The notes beneath the pieces are model-generated. The model saw only the letters and a program-made list of their open reading frames with translations, had not been told where the DNA came from and ran no database searches. Source: UBA940 sp045613745 (GTDB lineage Bacteria; Bacteroidota; Bacteroidia; Bacteroidales; Rikenellaceae). Taken from it: 64,000 nucleotides of DNA. Positions 25,518-33,734 of the stretch are shown here, piece by piece. A program made the translations under genes and the position numbers. How positions within the stretch are numbered: position 1 is the stretch's first letter; each line of letters opens with the position of its first letter. The stretch is taken from assembly GCA_045613745.1 (NCBI GenBank), contig JAZLBP010000002.1, forward strand, positions 148,595 to 212,594, written 5' to 3'.

Positions 25518-28500
25518 ATGAACAAAACTAACACCAGTAGTAGCACTTCGTGGTTGCGTAGGATGGTTTCGTGCGTGTGTATGTTGGGCGCAATGCTGAC
25601 TTTTGCAGTCAGTGCTACCGCCGCACCTTCGCACTCGGAAGCCGAGCAACAACGTAAAGTGTCGGGTAGAGTCTTGGACGAAGCAGGTCAGCCGCTTGTA
25701 GGTGTAACGATCATCTCAACTGTGACAACACAGGGTGTGATTACTGACGCCGAAGGTACGTTCGAACTGCGAGTGGGTGCAAACGACAAACTTATGGTTT
25801 CGTACCTGGGTATGGAAGACCAAACTGTCGAGGTAGGCGACAAAAACTACATCGAGGTTACAATGGTTTCGCAAGCATCTGCAATGGAGGAGGTTACCGT
25901 CGTTGCATTCGGTACCCAAAAGAAAGAATCGGTGGTTGCCTCTATTACAGCGGTAAGCCCCAAAGACCTGAAAGTTCCCTCGGGTAACCTTACTTCGGCT
26001 CTGGCCGGTCGTATGGCGGGTCTTATCTCGTATCAACAAAGTGGTGAGCCTGGTGCGGACAACGCTAAGTTCTTCGTGCGTGGTGTAACTTCGTTCGGTT
26101 ATTCGCAAGATCCTCTGATTCTGTTGGATGGTTTTGAGATTTCGACCGATGACCTCGCTGCTGTTGAGTCGGATAACATCGAGCAATTCGTAATTCTGAA
26201 GGACGCAACCGCTGCTGCACTTTACGGTTCGAAAGGTGCGAACGGTGTAATCTCGGTTACCACTAAACGTGGTCGCGAGGGTCCTGCAAAGGTGTTCTTC
26301 CGTCACGAGTCGATGTTCTCGACCCCCACTCAAATTCCTGATGCTGTTGACGGTGTGACTTATATGCAACTCTACAACGAGGCTTATACCAACGACTTCC
26401 CCGGTAAAGCTCCTCGTTACACCGCTCAAAAGATTCTGAATACTCGTGAGGCTGTTAACCCCTACGCTTATCCTAACGTAGACTGGTACAACGAGATGTT
26501 CAACGACTTCGCTTACAACATGCGTTTTACTGTTAACGTAAGTGGTGGTGGTAAGGTTGTAAACTACTATGTTTCGGGTACTTATGTAAACGAGAATGGT
26601 GTCTTGAAAAACAACCGTCTGAACAACTTCGACAACAACGTTCAAGTAGACCGTTTCAACATCACTGCAAAGGTTAATGTGAACATTACCAAAACCACTA
26701 AATTGGAGGTTAACATGCAGTCGGTGTTCAAAAACTACGGTGGTCCTAACAACTCGGCAGGTACTGGCGAGGGTTCGGACTCGAACGCAAGTGACGCAAC
26801 TGTAGTATTTAATAATGTATGGCGTGGTAACCCCATTGAGTTCCCGAAATACTACTCGACCGAGTACCTCTACGGCGAAAATGCTGATGAGCTCAAATCG
26901 ATGCCCGGTCGCGTACTCTTCGGTAAAGATGCTACCAACAGCATGACCAACCCCTATGCTGAGATGGTGAAAGGTTACAAAGATGGTTTCAACAATACCA
27001 TCATCTCGATGTTCACCTTGAACCAAGACCTGAAATTCGTGACTCCCGGTTTGGCTGCTCACGCTAAGGTTAACATCAAAAACTACTCGGCTTACGAGAG
27101 CCGTCGTAGCTACTCGCCCTGGTACTACACTCTGGATGAGTATGATGAGTTCGAGAACAAATATAGCCTGATGCAAGTAGGTGGCGATGGTAACACCACT
27201 CTGAGTGATGCTAACACCACTCGTGAGACCACTTCGAAACTCTACTTCGAGGCAGGTGTAACTTATAGCCGTACTTTCAACGATGCACACGAGGTTAACG
27301 CCGTATTGCTCTACACTCAAGAGGAGAACAAGAAATCGGGTACCAGCGACGTACGTACTATCCAAGCCGCTCTGCCCTCGCGTAACCAAGGTATCCGTTT
27401 CCGTACAACCTACGCTTACAAAGGCCGTTATATGGTCGAGGGTTCGTTGACTTACAACGGTTCGGAGAAATTTGCTGAGAAATATCGTTGGGGTCTGTTC
27501 CCCTCGGTCGGTGTTGGTTACATGATTTCGAACGAGGACTTCTGGCAACCCATTTCGCGCTATGTAAACAAACTGAAACTGCGTTACTCGTGGGGTACCG
27601 TAGGTAATGACAACATTGCATCGGAGTCTGACCGCTTCATGTTCTTGTCGAGCATTACCGGTGGTGGTGACGGTTACACCGCTAACTCGCTGGGTACTTC
27701 GCACTACGGTTCGTACAAAATCGAGCGTATGGCTAACGAAACCATTACTTGGGAGGTTGCTACCAAACAAAACATCGGTTTCGATATGAGCCTGTTCAAC
27801 GCAGTTGACATCATGGTTGAGTACTTTACCGAGAAACGTTCGGGTATCTACCAACAACGTGCTTCGATTCCCGCTTCGACCGGTCTGTCGGGTGATGACC
27901 TGTATGGTAACGTCGGTGGTGCAAAATCGCACGGTGTGGACGCATCGGTTGACATCAACTACTCGTTCAACAAAGACGCATTCATCAGCGGTCGTTTCAA
28001 CTTCACCTATGCTAAGAGTGAGGTTACCGAGAAAGACGAACCTGCATACAAAGAGAGCCTGAAACACTTGAGCCGCGTAGGTTATCCTGCAGCTCAATCG
28101 TGGGGTTACATCGCAGAGCGTCTGTTCATCGATGCTGGTGACGTTGCTAACTCGCCTAAACAAGAGGTTGCTGACGCAGCAGTTGTTCAAGCTGGTGATA
28201 TCAAATATAAAGATATCAACGGTGACGGTGTTGTAAACAGCAATGACCAAGTAGCACTCGGTTTCCCGACCTACTCGCCTGAGATCAACTACGGTTTCGG
28301 TCTTTCGGGAGGTTACAAATCGTTTGACTTGTCGTTCTTCTTCCAAGGTCAAGGTCGTGGTTCGTTCTTTATCAACCCCAACGACATCGTACCTTTCGCT
28401 GGCTACCGCAACTGTTTGCAATATATCGCTGACAGCCACTGGTCGCCCAACAACCCTGTTGCACAAGCATTCTGGCCCCGTCTTTCGACCGGTACCGCTA

Positions 28501-28757
28501 CCAACAACATGGTATCGAACTCGACTTGGTGGTTGCGTAACTCGTCGTTCCTCCGTCTGAAATCGGTTGAGTTCGGTTACTCGATTGCTCCTAAGATCCT
28601 GAAGAAGACTCCTATCAAACAGTTCCGTGTATATGCACAAGGTTCGAACTTGTTTGTAATGTCGGGCTTCAAGTTGTGGGATCCTGAGATGGGTTCGAAC
28701 GGTCTGGGTTACCCCCTGCAACGTGTATTCAGCCTTGGTTTGCAAGTACAATTCTAA
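25518..28757 (+). CDS. SusC/RagA-type TonB-dependent outer-membrane transporter
   Basis: 1079 aa. Order of parts: signal peptide (about 1-35), carboxypeptidase-D-like domain (KVSGRVLDEAGQPLVGVTI, about 45-120), TonB-box-like MEEVTVVAFGTQKKESV, plug domain with LILLDGFEIS and DATAAALYGSKGANGVISVTTKRG, and a large beta barrel ending in VFSLGLQVQF. It should import an oligosaccharide or peptide together with the SusD protein encoded 17 bp downstream. The ligand cannot be told from sequence. Codon use is strongly biased, as expected for an abundant protein. Confidence 0.95.
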   Translation: MNKTNTSSSTSWLRRMVSCVCMLGAMLTFAVSATAAPSHSEAEQQRKVSGRVLDEAGQPLVGVTIISTVTTQGVITDAEGTFELRVGANDKLMVSYLGMEDQTVEVGDKNYIEVTMVSQASAMEEVTVVAFGTQKKESVVASITAVSPKDLKVPSGNLTSALAGRMAGLISYQQSGEPGADNAKFFVRGVTSFGYSQDPLILLDGFEISTDDLAAVESDNIEQFVILKDATAAALYGSKGANGVISVTTKRGREGPAKVFFRHESMFSTPTQIPDAVDGVTYMQLYNEAYTNDFPGKAPRYTAQKILNTREAVNPYAYPNVDWYNEMFNDFAYNMRFTVNVSGGGKVVNYYVSGTYVNENGVLKNNRLNNFDNNVQVDRFNITAKVNVNITKTTKLEVNMQSVFKNYGGPNNSAGTGEGSDSNASDATVVFNNVWRGNPIEFPKYYSTEYLYGENADELKSMPGRVLFGKDATNSMTNPYAEMVKGYKDGFNNTIISMFTLNQDLKFVTPGLAAHAKVNIKNYSAYESRRSYSPWYYTLDEYDEFENKYSLMQVGGDGNTTLSDANTTRETTSKLYFEAGVTYSRTFNDAHEVNAVLLYTQEENKKSGTSDVRTIQAALPSRNQGIRFRTTYAYKGRYMVEGSLTYNGSEKFAEKYRWGLFPSVGVGYMISNEDFWQPISRYVNKLKLRYSWGTVGNDNIASESDRFMFLSSITGGGDGYTANSLGTSHYGSYKIERMANETITWEVATKQNIGFDMSLFNAVDIMVEYFTEKRSGIYQQRASIPASTGLSGDDLYGNVGGAKSHGVDASVDINYSFNKDAFISGRFNFTYAKSEVTEKDEPAYKESLKHLSRVGYPAAQSWGYIAERLFIDAGDVANSPKQEVADAAVVQAGDIKYKDINGDGVVNSNDQVALGFPTYSPEINYGFGLSGGYKSFDLSFFFQGQGRGSFFINPNDIVPFAGYRNCLQYIADSHWSPNNPVAQAFWPRLSTGTATNNMVSNSTWWLRNSSFLRLKSVEFGYSIAPKILKKTPIKQFRVYAQGSNLFVMSGFKLWDPEMGSNGLGYPLQRVFSLGLQVQF

Positions 28758-28774
28758 AAAACGTTTAGAAGAAT

Positions 28775-30799
28775 ATGAAAAGAGTTAAATATATATTAAT
28801 GGTATTGCTGGCGGCAACCATTTCGAGCTGTAACTACCTCGATGTGGTACCCGACGGCGTTGTCGAGATTTCGAGCAAATTTACGACACAGGCCGGTGTA
28901 CGTCAAGCGCTTGGTAAGTGCTATGAGTATATGCCTGATTTCCAATACGTGCACGGTAGTGTGACCCTGGCGGGTGACGAGTTCTGCTGCCCCAACTCGG
29001 CGTCTACTTTTACCACTGGTGGTTCGTGCCGTGGTTTGTGGTTGGTTCGTGGTCTGCAAACCTCGACCAATGTATCGCTGAGCTTCTGGAATGGTTCTGG
29101 TAGTGCAGGTACTAACCTCTATGAGGGTATCCGTTACTGTAACGTATTCCTTGAGAATATTCACAACTGCGTGGGTGTTCCTCAAAAGATGATTAATGAC
29201 TGGATTGCACAAGTTAAAGTTCTGCGTGCATACTACCACTTCTTCCTGATTCAATGCTACGGTCCTATCCTGGTTTACGATCAAGTTATCGACCTTAGCT
29301 CGGATGTAGAGGATATGCGTGCTAAACGTGAGACTTTGGAGTATTGCTTCGACTGGGTTGTTAAAGAGCTGAATGCTGCTTTGGCGATCAAAGACTTCGC
29401 TGAGAGCCGTCGTACCAATATTACTGAGAACCTGTTGCTTGACAAAGTTATTACCAAAGCTATCAAAGCTAAAGTGCTGTTGCTCAAAGCTAGCCCTATC
29501 TTCAACGGTAACAACATGTACACTGATTTCCGCGATAACGACGGTACTCTGCTGATCGACGCTGACCACTACGATGGTGACCCCGTATGGGAGAAACGTT
29601 GGGAAGATGCTAAAACCGCTATTGAGGAGGCTATCACATACGCTGAGCAAGTTGGTAACCGTGAGTTGTATGACTATGAGGTTAACGGCCCCGGCAAAGC
29701 TAATGACTATGACTTGGTTTACTGGGATCAAAGCGAGATTATCAAAAACTGCTACTCGCTGCGTTACACCATCGTTGACCCCAACACCTCGACTAACAAA
29801 GAGCTTATTTGGGGTAGCGGTATCAACAGCAACTTCTCGGGTAGCTATACTTTCCAAACCGCTACTCAGATCCGTACAAGTGAGCTGACCGACCCCTCGG
29901 GTAACTACTATAACGATGATGGTAACACCGAGTCGGGCTTCTCGTTCAACTGGTTGGGCGCTTCGATGGAGGCTGCTGAGATGTTCTTTACCAAGAATGG
30001 TCTTCCTATCGATGTTGACCCCTCGTTCGACTATGCTGGTCGCTACGCTTTGACTCGCGTTCCTTCGGACAACTACCACTTGGCATATATGGCTGCAAAC
30101 GAGCAAACTGCTCAACTTCACTTGAACCGTGAGCCTCGTTTCTACGCTTGGATGCTTGTTGACCGTGGTTGCTACCGTTCATACAACCGTCTTATTCCTC
30201 TGATTTCGATGTTGCGTTACGATATGGCTGCTCCTGGTTCGGGTACTGCACCTGAGGGTACTTCGGAGTATGACTTCTTGCACACCGGTCTTGGTATTAA
30301 GAAGTTCGTTAACCCCGCTTCGAAAAACAAATATGCTGCAAACGTTGTGATGTATCCCTTCCCCTTGATTCGTTTGGCAGACCTCTATCTGATGTATGCT
30401 GAGGCTTGTGCAAACGTAGGTGAGTGTGCAACTGCAGTTGAGTACCTCGACAAAGTTCGTAGCCGTGCCGGTATTCCTTCGGTTGCTGACTCGTGGGTTG
30501 CTATCGCAGGTAAGAGCGCAAGCGACAAAAATGATGTTCTCGAGATGGTTAAATGGGAGCGTCGTGTAGAGCTGGCGTTTGAGGGTCACCGTTACTTCGA
30601 TGTAGTTCGTTGGTTGGAGGGTAGCAAATATTTCAACTCGCCTATCCGTGGTTGGAACTACCTTGGTACTCGTGCTAACAACTTCTACCAAGTGGTTAAC
30701 TACTTCCCCAAACAATGGTCGAACAAGAACTACTTGTGGCCTCTGCCTTCGGGTGAGTTGGACAAAAACCCCCGTCTGGTACAAAACCCCTGGTGGTAG
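28775..30799 (+). CDS. SusD/RagB-family surface lipoprotein
   Basis: 674 aa, longer than many SusD proteins. Lipoprotein signal with Cys in ATISSCNYLDVVPDG. TPR-like helices are recognisable (VRQALGKCYEYM, IAQVKVLRAYYHFFLIQCYG). The C-terminal part has the SusD features RLADLYLMYAEACANVGE, YLDKVRSRAGI, ERRVELAFEGHRYFDVVRW and the end YLWPLPSGELDKNPRLVQNPWW. It forms the lid over the SusC barrel and binds the substrate outside the cell. Confidence 0.95.
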   Translation: MKRVKYILMVLLAATISSCNYLDVVPDGVVEISSKFTTQAGVRQALGKCYEYMPDFQYVHGSVTLAGDEFCCPNSASTFTTGGSCRGLWLVRGLQTSTNVSLSFWNGSGSAGTNLYEGIRYCNVFLENIHNCVGVPQKMINDWIAQVKVLRAYYHFFLIQCYGPILVYDQVIDLSSDVEDMRAKRETLEYCFDWVVKELNAALAIKDFAESRRTNITENLLLDKVITKAIKAKVLLLKASPIFNGNNMYTDFRDNDGTLLIDADHYDGDPVWEKRWEDAKTAIEEAITYAEQVGNRELYDYEVNGPGKANDYDLVYWDQSEIIKNCYSLRYTIVDPNTSTNKELIWGSGINSNFSGSYTFQTATQIRTSELTDPSGNYYNDDGNTESGFSFNWLGASMEAAEMFFTKNGLPIDVDPSFDYAGRYALTRVPSDNYHLAYMAANEQTAQLHLNREPRFYAWMLVDRGCYRSYNRLIPLISMLRYDMAAPGSGTAPEGTSEYDFLHTGLGIKKFVNPASKNKYAANVVMYPFPLIRLADLYLMYAEACANVGECATAVEYLDKVRSRAGIPSVADSWVAIAGKSASDKNDVLEMVKWERRVELAFEGHRYFDVVRWLEGSKYFNSPIRGWNYLGTRANNFYQVVNYFPKQWSNKNYLWPLPSGELDKNPRLVQNPWW

Positions 30800-30847
30800 A
30801 ATTTACTTAACGTAGGAATTTACACAAAACAAAAAACGTAAAACACT

Positions 30848-32428
30848 ATGAAATTTAATAAATCATATATTGCAGCTTCGCTGGTGGCTTTGGCTATGTC
30901 GGTGACAGCGTGTTTCCAACCTGTGGAGGGAAACACTAAGTCGGATACCGATGTTGCTCCTTCGCCCATCACCGAGGATATGATTAACCGTGATGCCTGC
31001 GTTGCACTTCCCGGTGAGTATCATATCATCTTCAAGTCGCTGCCCGAGGAGTCTAATATGCTCTACGTTAAAGCAGAGTATAAAGTTGACAACGGTCAGA
31101 CTATTTACAAGACTATGAGTGTATACTCGGATACCCTTGTATTGGAGGGCTTCGGTTCGAACGAAGAGTACTACAATCCCGCAGAGGAGTTGTACGAGTA
31201 TCCTATCAAACTCTATTCGGTTAGCCGTGCTGACGTAGCATCGGAGCCTTATGTTACCTATGCTCAATCGCAAGGTCCCGCAGTAGACGTAGTTGCTGAG
31301 ACTATCGAGATCGTTCCTAGTTTCTCGTCGATGGTACTCACCTGCAAAAACCCCCAAGGCAAAAACTTGGACGTTTGCGCAGTTCTGAGATATCTGGAGG
31401 ACTTTAACACTCCCGAGGTTAGCAAAGTATATGCAATCACTTCGGATGACAGTGTTAAGACTATCATCATCGACAACATCCCTGGTGGCGAGTACGACGT
31501 AACTGCTTACGTTACTGACAGCTATGGTAACACTTCGGACGTTATGGGTCCCTTCTGGATTCCCACTCTGTCGGACGAGAAGATTATTGGTAAACCCACC
31601 GACTTCGAGGCTGGTGAATTTACTGAGGATCCCCGTTTGTGGTCTTTCTTGTCGAACGACCGTCTGTATGGTGAGGAGTACGACGTTATTAAAATGTCGC
31701 CCAAAGAGACTTCGGCTTATGCTCCTGCATTTACCAAGGACAGCTTGCGCAACGCATCGGAGAACTATTCGTCGGGTAAAATCAAATACTTCTGGGATGG
31801 TATCACCGAGAACGAGAGCAGCAAAGCTAACGACCAAAACAATCCTTTGAGCCACTTCTACACTGGCCAACAACGTCTGAATGGTATCCCCGGATACTGG
31901 GCTTATCCTTACAGCTACTTCATCGACTTGGGCCGTGATGTTGAGCTTTCGCGTGTGATTGTTAACCAAGCATATGACGGTGGTTCTATCTATGGCCAAA
32001 GCGGTACCAAAGTATTCCAACTTTGGGGTCGTGCCGATGGTGGCGAGGGTGAGGCTAACCTGCTTACCGGTTGGGAGCTCATTGGTACTTACACCATTGA
32101 GAAACCTCTGAATGCAACTGACCAAATGTCGATGTTCCTGAAAGGTCACAGCTTCGATATTATGCCTGCTGACGCTGATGGTGTACCTCAATTGTCGAAA
32201 CCTTACCGTTACATTCGTTTCAAAGGTCTTGAGCCTTTCGAGCTTGGTAAAGAGGCTACTTGGTGGAGATACTCGGAGTCGACTGGCGAATACTACAGTG
32301 GTCAAAACTGGACTAGCTTGAAAGACAAACCCGCTGACGCAGTTGTTGTTAAGGGTTCGCCTTATGAGGCTAAGATGTCTGAGATTACTTTCTACGGTCA
32401 AGATTCTTACATCGGAATCGAAGAGTAG
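30848..32428 (+). CDS. DUF4959-family surface lipoprotein with discoidin-like C-terminus
   Basis: 526 aa. Lipoprotein signal with Cys in SVTACFQPVEG. Three segments can be seen: an N-terminal part of DUF4959 type (about 45-140), a middle fibronectin-like part (DUF5126 type) with ECM-like strands, and a C-terminal discoidin-like part (DUF5000 type; WAYPYSYFIDLGRDVELSRVIVNQ, YRYIRFKGLEPF). Such proteins are usual third or fourth genes of SusC/SusD operons and probably bind glycan at the cell surface. Domain names are recalled from family knowledge. Confidence 0.75.
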   Translation: MKFNKSYIAASLVALAMSVTACFQPVEGNTKSDTDVAPSPITEDMINRDACVALPGEYHIIFKSLPEESNMLYVKAEYKVDNGQTIYKTMSVYSDTLVLEGFGSNEEYYNPAEELYEYPIKLYSVSRADVASEPYVTYAQSQGPAVDVVAETIEIVPSFSSMVLTCKNPQGKNLDVCAVLRYLEDFNTPEVSKVYAITSDDSVKTIIIDNIPGGEYDVTAYVTDSYGNTSDVMGPFWIPTLSDEKIIGKPTDFEAGEFTEDPRLWSFLSNDRLYGEEYDVIKMSPKETSAYAPAFTKDSLRNASENYSSGKIKYFWDGITENESSKANDQNNPLSHFYTGQQRLNGIPGYWAYPYSYFIDLGRDVELSRVIVNQAYDGGSIYGQSGTKVFQLWGRADGGEGEANLLTGWELIGTYTIEKPLNATDQMSMFLKGHSFDIMPADADGVPQLSKPYRYIRFKGLEPFELGKEATWWRYSESTGEYYSGQNWTSLKDKPADAVVVKGSPYEAKMSEITFYGQDSYIGIEE

Positions 32429-32459
32429 TTATAAAACGCATAAAAGAGTATAAAAAACT

Positions 32460-33254
32460 ATGAAAAAATATTTATTGATTTTGGGCGTTGCCGTTTTGGG
32501 TTTGGTTTCGTGCACCCAAATGAACGACACGCACAGCATGTACCGCAACGAGGATATTTACTCGGGCAAGGTTAGCAACGTGCGTGGATACCCCGGTATC
32601 GGCACTGCAACCATTGCTTGGGACAATCCCAGCGATTACAAATCGAAGAAAATCTTTATCGAGTACTACTGCTTTGAGGATAGTATTAAGACTTGGTTCT
32701 CGGATGAGGCATTCAACGAGGAGACCAGCAAACTTGAACTTGACTCGGTAGTAATCGGTGGCCTGAAGTACGATATGGCTTACACTTACAAAGTGTATAC
32801 TCTTGACAACGACAACAACAAGAGTATTGCTGACTCGGTTATCATTCAAAACAAAACCATCGAGAGCTTGAAGACCCTTATCGGTCCTTCGGTTGATGGT
32901 TCGGTTGATAGCTCGACCGGTGTTGACTCGGTTAAACTCCGTGTTAACAAACTGAGCGATGCTAACCAATACAGATGGACTGGCGACTTGGCTTTCGAGG
33001 TATTCCAAGATGGTAAAGTTGTTTACAGCGAGGTTAACGAGGGGCTGTCTACTCTCAACGCACAAGGTAAAGAGATCACCTCTTACACCTTCTGCCCCGG
33101 TAAACTCAACTTTGATAACAACCAAGCTCGTATCGACGTTGCAGTTCACATTGGTATGTTCCCCGTTGTTAAAGACGGTCTGTCGTCGAACAACGTTGTT
33201 ATGGACGATAAATTCACTTGGGACTACACCTTCTCGTATCTGTTGACCAAGTAA
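32460..33254 (+). CDS. DUF4998-family lipoprotein
   Basis: 264 aa. Lipoprotein signal with Cys in LGLVSCTQMND. The segment YSGKVSNVRGYPGIGTATIAWDNPSDYKSKK and the later GLKYDMAYTYKVYTLDN resemble fibronectin type III-like strands of DUF4998 proteins. Last gene of the susC operon, ahead of a strong terminator. Likely a surface binding protein; ligand unknown. Confidence 0.7.
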   Translation: MKKYLLILGVAVLGLVSCTQMNDTHSMYRNEDIYSGKVSNVRGYPGIGTATIAWDNPSDYKSKKIFIEYYCFEDSIKTWFSDEAFNEETSKLELDSVVIGGLKYDMAYTYKVYTLDNDNNKSIADSVIIQNKTIESLKTLIGPSVDGSVDSSTGVDSVKLRVNKLSDANQYRWTGDLAFEVFQDGKVVYSEVNEGLSTLNAQGKEITSYTFCPGKLNFDNNQARIDVAVHIGMFPVVKDGLSSNNVVMDDKFTWDYTFSYLLTK

Positions 33255-33290
33255 TTGAGGCCTAATAAGGAGACTCGATAGAGTATCCCA

Positions 33291-33336
33291 AAATTTCCGC
33301 CCCCGAATCGTTTGATTCGAGGGCGGATTTTTTTTG
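33291..33336 (+). terminator. terminator of the susC operon
   Basis: CCGCCCCCGAATC and GATTCGAGGGCGG arms with a 4-base loop, followed by eight T. Confidence 0.88.
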
Positions 33337-33337
33337 T

Positions 33338-33600
33338 GTGTGGAGATGTGTGGAGGTGTGTGGAGGTGCGTGGAGGTGTGTGTGGACGCGGAGCGTGGTG
33401 ATTTGTGCGCGGACCAACCCGAGGTTGAGGGGTGTACGTGCGGTTTTGGTGTGGCTAGGTGTGGAACGGCGCGGATTAGTGCAGACAGGAGTGGGTTAGT
33501 GTGGGGAGGGACAGGCGCAGGTTGGTGCGGATTGGTGTTGTTGATTTTTGCGGAATGTGGTTGGGTGGGTTGGCGAAAAAATGGGGTGTGACATAGTGAA
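33338..33600 (+). repeat. G/T-rich low-complexity intergenic stretch with a 10-bp tandem repeat
   Basis: Four copies of a TGGAGGTGTG-like 10-mer at 33341-33380, then about 200 bases very poor in C and A on the plus strand, with repeated GTGNGGATTGGTG-like words. No convincing gene on either strand; open frames here have no recognisable protein features. Confidence 0.6.
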
Positions 33601-33630
33601 TCGGCGCTTGTCGTTTGATAAAAAAAGTTA

Positions 33631-33638
33631 TATCTTTG
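33631..33638 (+). promoter_or_regulatory. -7 box of dnaX
   Basis: TATCTTTG, about 95 bases before the ATG at 33735. Confidence 0.55.
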
Positions 33639-33734
33639 TAAAATCAATAAATGTGTCTTTGATTGTGGCTATGTGGCAAACCTCATAACTTGCACTCCGC
33701 AGACACATAACTACTTAAAAACCTTTTGACGAAT

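Noticed and set aside
25716..28751. A 1011-codon open frame antisense to susC
   Set aside because: It is a by-product of the biased codon use of susC; the translation has no domain or signal and is rich in Val, Arg and Thr as expected for a reverse shadow.
32472..33647. Minus-strand open frame covering the DUF4998 gene and the G/T-rich tract
   Set aside because: Half is antisense to a clear gene and the rest is a Pro/His/Thr low-complexity translation of the repeat tract.
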